NCBI GenBank assembly: GCA_942486035.1
Contig: CALNXK010000162.1
Location: forward strand, 837,501-901,500
Direction of reading: 5' to 3'
Length of the DNA stretch: 64,000 nt
Source: Porites lobata
Lineage: Eukaryota; Cnidaria; Anthozoa; Scleractinia; Poritidae
A program made the translations under genes and the position numbers. Shown in pieces: positions 50,301-63,153 of the stretch (positions are counted from its first letter, which is position 1; each line of letters starts with the position of its first letter). A model generated the notes under the pieces. The model was given only the letters and a program-made list of their open reading frames with translations, searched no databases and was not told the origin of the DNA.

Positions 50301-53300
50301 TCCATTTACTTTGTCTCCTTAATTCATGAATTATAATTAGGGCAAGGAGACAAAAGAAACAGAGAATCAACCGACATTGTAGCTGTAGCTAGTATGTAGT
50401 ACTTTATTTTGACCTGTATCAACATCCATATCATAGATGCATACACAGTATGGAAGTAAAATGAAATGAAAAATACTGAAATGGGAGAAGCATGTGATAG
50501 AAAGGTAACTTCAAGTACTACACGTACAAGTAGCAGTTTTGAAAACAATAAACAGTTTGACTAATAGCAGGGGTTTAGGTCAGTGAGTGAAAGAAGCTGA
50601 AAATTGAGTTACCGGTAAAACAGGCTTGAGTTAGCAGGGAGAACAGGTAAACAAAAAAAATTAAATTGACAGCCTTCCAGTTATGATTCTTTAGTAGCTC
50701 AGCTTTGTTTCTTATAAGAGAAACCTCAGGATACATTGTATTTCAAAAGTTATTTATTCATAAAATTTATGCTTTCCTTTTATGACGTTCTTAAGTTGAT
50801 TATCTAATATTTTCATTCTGTTTCAAATCATTCCTTTAATTTTGTCGTTTTTCAGATATTCATGAATTTTTGAAACACAACAACATGTATTGAAAACGAA
50901 ACCAAGTGAATTACAAATAATGCAAGTCAAGCGAAAAATGAATATTCTTTTTGCTTTGTGCCTTGTGTAATGAGGGAGATAATTAATTCAACATTAACAT
51001 TTGAGGTTGTTGTTTCTTTGGTTACTTCCATGAGAAGGAAAAAATTATACAACTGGTATTCAAAGGAGTCTACTTATAATATATGCTTTGTTTGTTTGTT
51101 CTTTTTTTCCCATGATTTTACTGACATACCCTCCAATCACTAAAAAAATGGTATGAGATTAACAGAAAAGGAAAAGTGTCAATAATTGCAACCACGTAAA
51201 CAATATTTCAGCAATTACCTATTCCCGAATTAATAGCCATAATCTGTTGGGTATTTTACTTGAACAATTCAACCACAATCAAATTGTGCTGTTTAAAATT
51301 TAACATGCTGTCTCGAAATGAAAACACTTGAAACTTTATACACAGCAACACGAACGGTTGAGTTAACTTTTATAATTTTTACAGTAAGTGTTTATAATTT
51401 TAACAGTGGGTGACCGCATAAAATGGTGCTGAGTAGCGTCAAAACCAAACGCTGAACAAAACAAAGAACCTTTCTTTTACTTACAGAAAGTGAAAACTGT
51501 GCTGTATCCGGAGGAAAATAAAGAAAAATGAACCAAATAATAACAATAAAAAATAGAGCAGGATTAAAAGTTAACCACCTCAGTACTTAATATCTCTCTA
51601 GTCAAGGCGATTTGTGGTTAATATTTCATCTCGAAAATAAAACGTTTCTCGACCATTCTATAAATATAAATTAAATGCAAATTCAAAACCACAGGATGGA
51701 AAGAACATCCTTCTTTAAATTATTTCAGTTTGACAGACTACGTAACTTAATAATAAATGAAAACATTGCTAACAGTAAAGGATCTAAATATCTGTTTTCT
51801 TAAAATATAAAAGTGATAAGATCTAAATGACATCTTAATCCCGTTTTTCCTATAAAAATATTGCGCTTGACAAACGAACAATATGAATATTTAGATTTCT
51901 TTGGCGGGCACAAACATGGTTGTTTGCTTTCCATCTTGTAACAGGGGACAATTTGAAATGTTTTTGAGTAGCATCTAGACAACACAATTCGATTTCTCGC
52001 AAAATTGCCTTTCCGCATACATGACGGTAAGAATGAAAGCTTACACACGTTCTCTGTGCCCGCACGCTTGAATAATCGAACGAAATACAAATGACATCAT
52101 TGAAGTCAAAACTTTGACTTGTTATCTTTAAAACTCACCAGAGAGCCAAGCAAAAGAGGACTCTTTCGAGGCGAAAGAGAAACACGTTTCCCTTTGATGA
52201 AAGGTCTCTGTAACTCTCGCTGTTTTCCTCTACACTGACGTCTCCTTCTAAACGCCCGAATGAGTAAGTATAAACACGCCAAGAGCACAACCGACGATGC
52301 TACTAACAACAGTAAAGAGTGAACATCTGTGAAAACAACATAGAATACAGTAAATGTCGATTCTAACATGAAAATGACATAGACACGTGAAGAACATCGA
52401 AAACAATGCAAAACGGATAGCCCGCCGAATCTTTGAAAGAACCTCGAACGTTCGCCGGCAGGTGGCACACTACAGACTTCGTTATTAACCGAGTTATATT
52501 TCTGCTGAAAGCATTCTCTGAAGTTGGGGTTAATATTCAAATAAGCTTACCACTTCTTTTAAATGTCGTGAGACTCATTGCAAATCATCCGGGCCCTGGA
52601 TCATGAGGATGCGACGACAACAAAGTGCAAATCATGAATCAAAGCAACTTCACACTGGCCGTGTGAGTACTGAGTCCCTTAGTCGCGCGTTCAACAATGG
52701 ATATCAAATTCCCAAATGACCAATTACAGAAATTCTCGGGGAGGGGGTGGAATGAATGGAATTACTTCCTTCAGGCGATAAAAAGGAGGCCACATACAAA
52801 AAAGAAAAGATAAACGAAAAATGTCACAATTATTTATTAATTCTGGAAATTAAATGGCAAGAAGGAGTTTCTTCTTTTATTTCGGGAAAAAAGTCAGCAA
52901 TAGACAGTGAGATCCCCTGCTGAACAAATGAGGAGCCGCAGACCACTCGACAAACAAAGAAATTTGCATTGTCACGCATGAGGTGAAAATGAAACCAAAT
53001 GCGTCATACAAATTTCTAAATTTAATACCCCGACTTAATTAGAACGCAAAATGAGCAACTTAGCAAGAATAAAACTAACATTCTCATTCAGCAAACTGTG
53101 AATTAACTGACAAAAACTTATGAGAACAAGAAGAGTGTATGCGTTTTTATTTCATATCCCGGAAGCAGCGGAAGTCATTTCTCACGATCTGTAAAACCAC
53201 AAACGTTTTTTTTTTAAAGCTTATCCCAAACTTCAACGGGAAAAGAAGGAAAATGCAACATTGACTTCTCAAAATCAATTTGCATCCTTGTCTTTGAGCT

Positions 53301-53461
53301 TACTTTGCTGTTAATGGCAGTTATGACGCAAATAGATTGACAGAAAGCGTAAAGAAACAAATACACGGCTGTTGTTGTGATGCATTTATCGCCATTGTGA
53401 TTCATATGAAGACAGAAATGAAAACATGACTTACCTCGCATCTCAGCTTACCAACTGACAT
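44320..53461 (-). CDS. OTULIN/OTULINL-like deubiquitinase with N-terminal membrane anchor, 7 predicted exons
   Basis: Exons on the minus strand, from splice sites and phase: 53461-53452 (ATGTCAGTTG, tentative), 52326-52139, 49011-47611, 46984-46820, 45873-45760, 45610-45341, 44496-44320. All phases agree and give about 774 residues. The N-terminus has a membrane helix (HSLLLLVASSVVLLACLYLL) followed by RRRR. A long acidic, Ser-rich disordered region fills exon 3, with a lone CAQC. The OTU domain starts near REWKSD. The catalytic Cys is in GDNYCAIRAVLFQ (about residue 556); His and Asn are in DDRHYNI near the C-terminus. FARDSSES, NHLNRTGDTGGLEQ and VTLVAEDDRHYNI match human OTULIN closely. 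OTULIN removes linear ubiquitin chains. Human OTULINL has a membrane anchor but lacks catalytic residues; this protein has both. The first exon is the least certain part. Confidence 0.85.
44872..45060 (+). mobile_element. tRNA-derived SINE
   Basis: An A-box-like segment near 44881 (TGGAGCAGTGGTGAG) and a B box GGTTCAAATCT at 44925-44935 match a Pol III promoter, followed by a non-tRNA body. The minus-strand translation gives the familiar artefact RRRDLNPRHINGRRVLSPLL seen in many marine invertebrate gene predictions. It lies in the last intron of the OTULIN-like gene. Confidence 0.75.
45166..45312. mobile_element. Short MULE-type MITE
   Basis: AGCCCTCCATTT and AAATGGAGGG with a terminal CTCGCAGGCT form the ends. 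Flanking GTTACTGTT and GTTACTATG match at seven of nine positions. It lies in an intron of the OTULIN-like gene, 29 bases from the exon that ends at 45341. Confidence 0.5.
49012..52138. other. Intron of the OTULIN-like gene, nothing else seen
   Basis: AT-rich, no recognisable coding sequence or structured repeat apart from short simple stretches. Confidence 0.6.
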
Positions 53462-55059
53462 AACCAGAAAAGAGCTATAATTTTTTTCCAGACGAGAGAA
53501 ACATGTAAACATAAAACTCGTCTTTGTTATATTCTTTGTCTCAGACGGTCTCAGTCGTTTGTCCCCTCAGTCACGTTAGGCCCTGCGCGACGCCTTCTCT
53601 ACCCTTGGCCAGCGGCTCTCTTGATGGGAACTCGCAGCAATCGCGCCTCTTAGCGGTTACACTCGCTCAGATACACTGGGGATGGAGACACAGGAGCAGC
53701 ATTCCTTCCTGTGTGGCTGGCAAGATAGGATTAGCGAGAGAGTGTTGTGGTATTTTGACGAAAAATCAGATATAATAATGTGATACCAAGAGAAAAACAC
53801 AGTCCTTATGTCGCATTTGCCGGATGTTTCTTTTTGCAGTAAGATCCTATTAAAAATAAAAAACCCTTTGTGGTATTGTACAGATTTAGGTGAATTGCAA
53901 TTTTGTTATGCTCAATCAAGAGTGGCTAAATGAAATCCTATATATTGCTGTATTTAGGGCTCTATGATGCCTAGGTTCCCATTATTTGTAAAATACTTTT
54001 CTTGATAATAGCGCGGAAGAACTGAAGACTTTTTCAGGTACCGAGCAGAATATGCGCAGAACCTTGCAGAATTTTTAGCAGAGGACCGTTTAGGTGCGGA
54101 AGACATTTTATTTTAATATTGGAAACCCCCACTAGCCACCAAGGCTCCGTACGACTTTCTCAACAAATGAAATCGGCTGCTATTATAGTTGGTTTTACTT
54201 TATTGTTCTAGCCCAGAAAAAATCTAGGTAATCCGGAAAGCTAAAAATAATCCTTTGAATAGCGTTAAGTACATCTGTTTTTCTACTTTGCAAACGCTAA
54301 AAATTAATCAAAGGAACTGAAGTAAATTCATGTTGCTAGAAGGTATCACGGGCGGCAGAGTGAAATACAGGGAAATAAAAAGTTGGGACAGCTTTATCCT
54401 CTCTTGGTTGGGACTGATGTTCAAAGATCTCCCACCAGTTTCGGGCAAACGTCATGGCGATACTCAATAACATTCATTCAGTTGATGTAAAGTCAACTGG
54501 TCTCTCCAGGTTATCGGCTCCTGGTCTCTCTTGTGAATATCTTTTGCCATTAGGAAAGGACAGGAGCGCATTTAGCAATGAAACCGATGTTTCCTCATTC
54601 TCTGACTGTGTCCCCTTTAAATAAGTCTTCAGACGTCTTAAGAAGGCATTAAACTGCCACCCGGGAGAAAATCTTTCGGGGTCTTTGGGGGAAGGGGAGG
54701 GGCAAGTGGGAGGTGGGGACGAGTGACGAAACCGTCTCATGACTGATCAAGAGAGCACATTGCCTGATGCTCAGGATATTTGCTGTAGTCTCATATTTTT
54801 CAGAAGGTCCTTACTGTAGGCTCTTGGTAATACAAACAATTTTATCAGAATCAAGGCTAATGATGGTGGACACGAACCGAGCTTATTGGTTCCATGTGAT
54901 AATCGCATTAGGCGCCACCCACTCGTTCATAATCCACAACCTATGATAACACAAGGGGTTACTACCAGATATTGTAACGCCCAAGCAGTTCTGTAACCAG
55001 CTGTGCTGATAGGAGCAAAAACATATAAGAAAACCCTAAACCTCCCAAAACCGCAAAAT

Positions 55060-55192
55060 GCTAAAACTAACGCACAGAAAAAAAAGAAAACTGAAACAAA
55101 CACAACAAAAGAACCCCCGAAAAAACAAAGAAAGAAACACAAGCAGACAAACTAGAGAACAGAAACACAAAACCCAACACAGAAATACAATG

Positions 55193-55261
<69 letters not shown>

Positions 55262-55740
55262 GTAATAGTAATAAATAAATAAATAAATTCAAAAACTTCC
55301 GGAACCACATGGCAATCACAAAATCAAAATTCTTGGTTTGTAACCAAGTGACAAGGCGGCTGTGTGGGCGGTCAGTACGATAGAATTTTTTTCTCGTTTA
55401 GTTCTCAGAGGAGATAAATGCTTTTGTTCTTGACCACCAACATGGCCGTCGTGACGTCACGAGCAAAAGAGCACTACTATGACAAGACCCAAAATAGGAA
55501 TTAAAAAATGCTCAAAATTTAAAAGAGAAAATCATTAACCATAAGACCTCCAATGATACAAAAATAAACGAACAAAGAAACCGCAAAATCCCTAAACAGC
55601 AGGTAAACAAAAACAGAAACACGAAACCCTAAAACAGAAACACAAAACCTCAAAACTGGATTGCAAAAATGAAAACAGAATCTCAAAATCTCAAAATAGA
55701 ATCACAAAAGCTTGAAGGACCAAAACCGCGAGAGAATCGA
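55060..55740. repeat. Low-complexity A/C-rich tract with (AAT)n microsatellite
   Basis: Loosely repeated CAAAA and AAACAGAAACAC units on both sides of an (AAT)n array at 55191-55290. The ORFs here are low-complexity artefacts. The surrounding region 53462-58597 shows no supported gene. Confidence 0.75.
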
Positions 55741-56641
55741 ATCACAATAGCCAAACAAAATCCCAAAATCCCAGAACGAGGAAACACATAGTTTGAGGGG
55801 ATGTTCCGATTTCTCTCTGAAAACATTTTCCTGCTTTTGTGCTGTTTTCATTTTCTCGAAGAATTTGGATGCCGGATTTAGGAAAAGTTGTGGCTGGGAA
55901 ATGCATGGGACTAGTATACCCTTTCAGGACCCTTGATAATGCAAACGGCTTTTGGATTGGTAACAAAAGGTCTTAGGAATTGTTTTGTATCTTTATGATC
56001 TATGTAGGCATCAGCTGGTCTATCTAACTACGTCTGGTTTACAACCAATGTGAAACGAGTCAGTAGGGAGCCTTAGCAACAACGACGGCGACGGTGACGG
56101 CGACGGCAACGAGGACGTCAAAAAAACAATAGGTTTGTTAGGGAAAACAACAACTTTGCGCGAGCATCAGGCGTTTTTTGTACATTTCTTTACTGTCCAT
56201 GCACGACGATCGACGTGAAAATACCTATAACTGCAAGTTTTATGGAGGACGTAAACAAGGTACAAATAATTTCTTTTTCTCTCTCTAAGTGTATTCCTCA
56301 AGAAATCAACTTCATTGAAATTGGCCTAGTTTGCCATTTTCAGCAAATTGGAATAAACGCGACAAAGTTTCTACAAACGGGAATTCATTTTAAAAGCGAC
56401 GTTTTCACTGCCGTTGCCGTCGTCGATGCTAAAGTTCCCTAATACAGAAAAGCACCCGGCGCGAAAAAAAGAGGGCTACGAGTGGAAACAAATGCGCTAC
56501 TGATTAAGAATCAACATTTTTCATCCCAGGCACAAGGGAACGTACAAGTCATACAAGCGTGTTACTCGTGTTAATTAGTATTTTTGCCTACTTAGCAGGC
56601 GCCGGTTTGTTTCAGGGACGGATCCAGTAGTTTTTTTAGGG

Positions 56642-56812
56642 CCTGTTTACATGGAGGTGGGGGACCCCAGGTAGGTGAGGTAATCCGCTTAGGCGGGGTA
56701 ACCCGTTTGTCCATATAATCTCTCATTTTAATTTGATCACGTCTACATGATAGGTGGGCGGACCCGCCATATTTTGACTGGTGGGGTCCCCCCCACCTCC
56801 ATGTTAAACAGG
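56642..56812. mobile_element. 171-bp MITE with CCTGTTTACATGG ends
   Basis: CCTGTTTACATGGAGGTGGG at the left returns as an inverted, nearly exact copy at the right, with GGGGACCCC-type inner arms. The duplication is not clear. Confidence 0.6.
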
Positions 56813-57436
56813 TTCACCATGAAATTGTTAACTGACTGGTGACGTGACGTGTTAAGCGTTCAAGATGAATTGTTCAACCTCCTCTGGTGATTTACTGTTT
56901 TTTTTGCAGAATATCAGTTGTATTAGAAAGCCGCAAGTCATCCCAGGGGAGGCGCGCACCCCCTGCACCCTCCCCCTAGATCCGTCCCTGTGTTTTTAGG
57001 GCGAAGGAAGAAATTTCCAGGACGTGCGAGGGGAGAAAAGGAGAGCCGGGCCTTTAAAAAAAACAATAACCGGCATCGAGACATAGTTGCATGCTCTCCT
57101 TCCTTTTCTTGACGCTAAAGCGCCCCGGGGAGCTTGCTGGCAGGTTAAGCGGGGCTCCAATTGATTGTTCTTCATTTAAAAGACTCTAGTGTTAGTCCGT
57201 TTTCCCTGGACCCAGGAAGATTCTGGGTTTACGAACCGGCGAAATAAACTAAACAACGAAAATAAAGGTGCAGAACAACACAACCAGAGACTGGAAAGCA
57301 ATAGCCGGCCATAAAAACAAAGGAAATAGTCCACTCCCCCAACCCCCACCCTTCCGAAAAAAGGAAAAAAGGCGAGGCAAACTACTTGTCATTCAAACAA
57401 AGAGTCCACTCCCAGAGCGCTGTACGGGCCAATTAA

Positions 57437-57547
57437 TAGCCTGCGAATACAGCCGTTTCTCATAGCTCCTCGCCGCCAGGGACGTTTCGCCAGGAGGAAC
57501 GTCATTAGCGGCAAGGAGCAAGGAGAAACGGCTGTATTCGCAGGCTA
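57437..57547. mobile_element. 111-bp MULE-type MITE with perfect 9-bp duplication
   Basis: Arms of about 40 bases begin TAGCCTGCGAATACAGCCGT and are inverted with few mismatches. The 9 bases GCCAATTAA occur exactly on both sides (57428-57436 and 57548-57556). Confidence 0.85.
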
Positions 57548-58597
57548 GCCAATTAAGTAATGTATGGAACTAAAGTGCTATCTCTGCAGATAAAGATAAC
57601 TCTTTTTCTCTCTTTCTCTGCCATAGCCCTATAATATGCCGTCTTGACAATGTTAGCAACAGACCGTGTTAAAAGACCCCACCCAGGTTGGCCGCATGGA
57701 AAACCTTGCGTGTAGTAAGGACCGGGTCTGCCACTATATATTTTTTCTTTTGAAGAACCATGGAGGTACCCTCTCCAGGAAAAAACATTTGTGACACGTT
57801 TGACCCTTTTGACATCAGGCTTTAAAAAAAACAGGATTCGAAGCCATGTCATCACAAACAGTAGAAACCGACCTGTTTGGTGATCCGAAAGATCGCTAAT
57901 TTTAAGCTTGCGAAGGAAAGAGGATGATAAAAATGTAATAATCGTCAATAAAAGCCAATTTTCACCAGTAAGGAGATACTTGTTCACTATATTCCAAGCC
58001 TTTAATAAAAAGCTCTACCAAGATTTACAGTATAACAGAGATTTACGAGTCACATTTAATAACATTACAGAAGATAATATAAGTCGTAAAAGCGGCACTA
58101 AAACATTAAACACGATTCCAGTTTCAGGCAGTACAGTCCCTCACCACTCAATTCGAGAGACCGCGCGAAAGAAAAGCAAACGCGCGTACTGCGAAAGGTC
58201 AGGAGAAATGACAAGGAGAGAACGATTGTTCCATCACACCCTCTAGCCCTCGACTTCAGTACTTGCGCTCAGTTCTCCTCAACCTCATGATCCCTAAAGG
58301 GTCCCTCCTCATCTACTCCTTTTCCTCTCTCGCAGGACGACGCTGCGAAAGGGATTGAGTTTTCTTTCCAACTTGGACGATCGAAGGATAATGGGAGAAA
58401 TTAGAGGGCAGCCTGAACTGGAGGGTGTCATCACATCATCGAGAGAGTTTACATTAACAGATATTCCTTCCACAAGAAACTAATCACGGTAAAAGACTTC
58501 TTACTGTAACAATGCCTAGGTTTTTACACACTAAAATAAGAACAAACATTCCAGTGTCTTAGTTGAATAAAATGAGCGGAACGTCAGTTTGGTTCAA

Positions 58598-61500
58598 TCA
58601 CTTCTTCCTTCCTCCACGTTCTTTTAGTTGTAGTTGTACTATGCTGGCAGGGGTGACGTTATAATAAGCCAGTGAGTTGGAGTCTTTGATGAAGATACCC
58701 TGTAAAACAAAACGAACAATTGTGTTAATAATTTGCGAGGAAAAGGCGTAGTTTTTCTTCAATCAACCCACATGAACATAGAAAGCCGATAATCTGAGTA
58801 GTTTCACACTTGATGACCTTTAAACCCTCCTTACTGTGTAGTTTAAAGTCGAGAATCAAATTTTCATTGATTTTCTTACCCCGAGCTGAAGTTTTTGTTT
58901 CCCTGCCGGCATTCCTGTTATCTCGTGAAGTTTTGCCTTAATGACAGACACCTGTAAAGACAACAAATGGCCATTCATGAAAATAACATCAAAACTATTC
59001 TCGGCAATGGTGACCGAACATCCTAGTGTATGTACATGACTAGTGTCAAAAGTAAATATTATACTGATTAAAAGTTAGTTTTGGCAACAAAAAGCGTAGA
59101 TTCTCAAAAGTAATGGCCACCCCGAAAGCAGCGATCCCCTCAAAGTAGCGATCCTCTGCTCGGACACCTCTCTACAAAGGCTACCTTTCGGTAACAACCA
59201 TGTTTTTTTTGGCCCCGTCGAATATATCAACACTTGTTTACACCTTTTAACAACCGTGGCACTTATCTCTGCCCTCAAGAAGGCCGTTATGGAAGATTTC
59301 ATTGACTGCTTTGTGTTTAAAAAATACGACGTTTTAAGTAGTGCGTTAATAAGATACTGATTTTTCTCTCTCCCCACCACGTGTCACCTTTTCTCGAGTG
59401 GGGTGATTTTCACGCGCGCTCGCGTTTCGCACGTTCTACTATCCCTGAGGAAAAATGGGGATCTACTCGTAGTCTATATACTTAAGTAATATCTCGAGGC
59501 GTCCGTTCCCTGATCTCTAGCGCCTTCAACAGACATATTGTACTGCACATAAACTCATATCTAAATTGTCCGCAACACACGGAAATAAAGTTCTTCATGC
59601 ATACATGAAAGCAACTGAAACATGAAAAATTATCTCCTGGTTTACCATGAAATAATCTCTGCGCCAAACTACTGCATAATTACAAACATTTTTTTCTTGG
59701 CAATACAAAAGAAGAAAACCCTTTCGCCTTCTAAATCCAAATTGTACAGTATTTCAATTCACGTAATAGAAGCAGTCTGAGTTTTCTAAAGGGACTTTGC
59801 ACAACTAAGGAGCCATATTTACCATGCAACACACATTGCAGAGATAAAAAAGCTCGACACAAGTTCCATTCTCACCTGGTCTGTAAGCGGCAAGGTGAGC
59901 CTAATAGTGTTACCGTCCAGTTTCCACTCGGCCTTATCTGGCATGAGAGGAATCTGGACACCAAAGGTGACTTGGCCTGGGTTGGAAGAGAGGAAGACAT
60001 CTTCAGGGATAAGATTTGCTTCAGCAGGTTCAGCTCTGGACTTCTTACCACCCATATCTTCTCCTTCTGCGTCCCGTTTGCTTGGCATAGGGGGTGCAAC
60101 AGGGGGGTTCGGGTTCACAAACATAGGGGGTGGCATCCTTGGGAGACCACCCGGGGGTGGCGGGGGCGGTATTCCTGAGGATAAAAAAGATACACGTTTA
60201 GATGAGCTGGAGGGCTACACTGGTCTGACATGTCAGCCGTCTCCTCCCTGCGAGGTTTCCACGCGAGGAGACAGCTGACATTTCAGACTAGGACAACACT
60301 TACTTTTCTGAAGTGTTCGCTTGAAAAATGAAAAAACAAAGAGGTTTCAAGTTCTATCTAACGAGACATGAATTGTTCCAAGAACTTCGCTATGTTTTGG
60401 GTATTTATCTCTTCTGGTACAGGCACTAAATGAGGCACACTCCACGTAAGGATCCTAAAACTTGCCTGGTTGTGGGCCCCACTAACATCGCCCTGTCAGT
60501 CTTATACTAACCTATTGATTGCACTTTCCACTCCCACAACCTTACTTTGCTTTCAAAATAAAACATGGCCTCTGACTACACAGAAAATAATAAGCGTTAT
60601 CTCGGACAAAAAGTAAATAAATAAATAACAGCGAGGTATGTAAGGTTTCTAGTGGGACTGGGTTGGAGCCATATCAGATTGCTCTATGGCATTTTTTTGA
60701 CCCAGCTTGCAGCCCAACTTTGTAACAGCCGATAAACGAGGCGATAGCGTCCTTAAAACAGTTCCAAAGTGCAATTCAATACAGCCACCGCGACGCAGTC
60801 TGGGCAAACTGAAAATAGCCTATTTGTTATGCAACTCAGTGTTGGACATACCTTAGCTGTCCGTTTGTCGATTTTTCCGTGTTTATACTTTCTTAGCACC
60901 GTCAGAATATACAAAAACTTACCCATAAACCGTGGAGGACCGCCATGTGGAAGGATGGGTGGAGGAGGCGGCAAATTCATCATCGTTGACAAGGGGGGTG
61001 GAGGTGGTGCTGACGTTATAGGTTTTGTACTCATAGAGGGAGGGGGTGGGATGGCTGTAGTCGGCGGTCGGTTTGTTTCCGGTTTTTCCTGGTCGGGAAC
61101 TTTCGGACCGATTCGTTCTCTCTCTTCTGATGGCCTGGAAAGCAACAGCGAACATAAAGTTTCGAGCGAGTAACTTTAGGTCGAACAAGAGAAAATGGGC
61201 ACAGAACCATTTACAAAGAAGTCCCTATGGCAAAATGGTCTTCGTTAGCCGTGAAAGTGGGGTGGAATAAAGGGATTTAACGTGCATGTTTTGAAGTTTT
61301 GAGTGGATATTATATTTGCACTTCTCATATCCAAGTAAGCGCGCGTCTTCAGGCTTTTTAGCTCATTCTGTTGACCAGTAATTGGTAAACTAACCAGGTT
61401 AGTTTTACCAATTACTGGTTAGCAATGAAAATTTAATACGCCAGTTTCGAATTATGAACATTCATACTTAGCTCCGAGGCTGGGGGGAATAAAAGAAAAG

Positions 61501-63153
61501 AAATGAATTGTTCATCCCTGATTCTCAATGCGATGTCTTTTGTTTTATACCCCTCAGCCTCGGCCAAGTGTCAAACTGGCCTATTCCTCGCAGCTTTCAA
61601 TCAACGTAGTATGTCTTGTTACTTTAATAGTCCTAATAACTCAAAGTTACAAGAAAAGAGCGATGATCTCTATAATACTGACTGGCGAAACAGCGTTTAA
61701 AACCCCCATGAACTTCCGGCACCGTTTACGATTTGGACGACAGTTCCTAATGGCCGCTGAAGTTGGCTAAATTAGGTGACGTAATACTCCACTATGCTTA
61801 AGGCGAACTCTCCCAACATTGTCTCAGCATTGTCGCTGTAAAGTGCCAATGTTGACACTGTACATCCTAGAGAGCCAAGAAACGCTAACCGAGAAGGAGC
61901 ATTCACGGAAAAGAAGAAGGGGGTCCTTGCCAGTACCTCAGGTCAAAGCGGTTCCAGAACGAAGCATTTGAATTACAGTCAAACCAGGTCAAGCGTTCCC
62001 GTCGCTAACAAACTAATGAATTCATTAATGGAAAAATGATTTCGTTTGTTGATTCAATAATCCATTCATAAAATGAATAATCCAAGAGTCAAATTGTACC
62101 TCGATTCAATAATCAAATGTTGATTTGGTTTATGAACAAAATCTACCTGTTCTTTATTCTTGTCTGTTGTGTTCAATCGTATTTGCTTCCCTTTTCCTGC
62201 CGTTTACGATTGCGTTTTTCATTGCCTTTAATCAAAACAACAGCTAGAATAGACAGACCGCAAACGCAAAGAAACTGACAAAGGCCGAGGATCGAAATCC
62301 ACCAATCACCGCACATACACTGACCTCAATTTGACCGTCGTGTTTTCTAAGAGGTCAGGCCTAGGTCTGTTGCACTGATTACTGGCAGCAAACTGACGTA
62401 CATGTAACAGTTTGTTTGGGTTTGAACTTCAGAACTCGCCAGCACTCGATTCTCAGAAAAAAAGGGGAAAAAACAAAATTCTGAGGTCAACTTGTGGAAA
62501 GTGTAATTTTTCAAAAAACAGTAATCGAATCATGGAATCGAGGCTAAATATGACTATTGGATTGTTCATTTTATGAATGGATTATTGAATCAACAAACGA
62601 AATCATTTTTCCGTGAATAAATTCATTAGTTCGTTAGCGACGGGAACGCTTGATCTGGTTTGACTGTAACGCCTATGGTTGGCCAGAAATCATTTTTTGA
62701 CCAATCATAATCAGGAAAAAGGGAATTCAAATTCTTCTGGACTGGTTTGGTAAGTGTACAGTAAGTAACCACTGGCTTTCGCTTTCTCATTTAAACATGA
62801 ATTGCCTGCAACGATCTTGCCCGTAAAGGTGCCCTCGAGTTTCCAACGATAAAGACTATGTTGAGAATGCCTGACCGGGGCTAACGTGTTCAGAACATTT
62901 GATCAGCACTTCACTCACGTCAGTCCTTTGGATTTGTGAATAGCCTCAATCTGTTGCTCCAAAGTGACGCCTTGTTGAGCCAAGCGAGAGGTAGCAGCCA
63001 TGGAGGCTGTATGACCATCCCAAGTTACTTTCTCTGGTTTACGGGTATCTTCTTCGCCGATCTTTTTACCAATCACCGTCTCTTCGTCTCCTGCTCCGAA
63101 GATATCCGTACGACGCTCAGCCAGCTGCTTCAGACTGCTTCCAATAGACATTC
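58598..63153 (-). CDS. SF3A1: Splicing factor 3A subunit 1, C-terminal five exons (partial gene)
   Basis: Exons on the minus strand: 63153-62919, 61134-60923, 60174-59876, 58951-58880, 58699-58598. Each has GT/AG borders and agreeing phases, giving about 306 residues in the window. Visible blocks are SSLKQLAERRTDIFG and KVTWDGH, EERERIGPKV, a Pro-rich linker, LIPEDVFL and DKAEWKLDG, LPLTDQ-VSVIKAKLHEITGMPAGKQKLQ, and IFIKDSNSLAYYN ending in LKERGGRKK. These match human SF3A1, whose C-terminal ubiquitin-like domain contacts U1 snRNA stem-loop 4. SF3A1 is part of the U2 snRNP SF3a complex in the nucleus. The N-terminal SURP domains lie beyond the right edge. Confidence 0.95.
60222..60288. repeat. 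Short inverted repeat in SF3A1 intron
   Basis: CTGGTCTGACATGTCAGC and GTCTCCTC return inverted with small changes. A 67-bp foldback close to the 60174 splice acceptor. Confidence 0.45.
61374..61418. repeat. Near-perfect 45-bp palindrome in SF3A1 intron
   Basis: CCAGTAATTGGTAAA-CTAACC is followed at once by its inverse, with one extra base in the right arm. Confidence 0.7.
61976..62667. mobile_element. Tc1/mariner-type MITE in SF3A1 intron
   Basis: Ends CAGTCAAACCAGGTCAAGCG and its diverged inverse, flanked by TA on both sides. Inverted arms extend about 115 bases (for example TTTCGTTTGTTGATTCAATA). The centre has no transposase. Confidence 0.75.

Noticed and set aside
55036..55308. Ile-rich and Phe-rich membrane protein ORFs
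   Set aside because: These are microsatellite and low-complexity translations.
57553..57987. 144-residue minus-strand ORF as a gene
   Set aside because: It has no recognisable domain, lies in a repeat-rich stretch, and shows no splice or start support; it could be a transposon fragment.
59819..60136. Minus-strand ORF as an independent Pro-rich protein
   Set aside because: It is an SF3A1 exon read past its splice donor at 59876.
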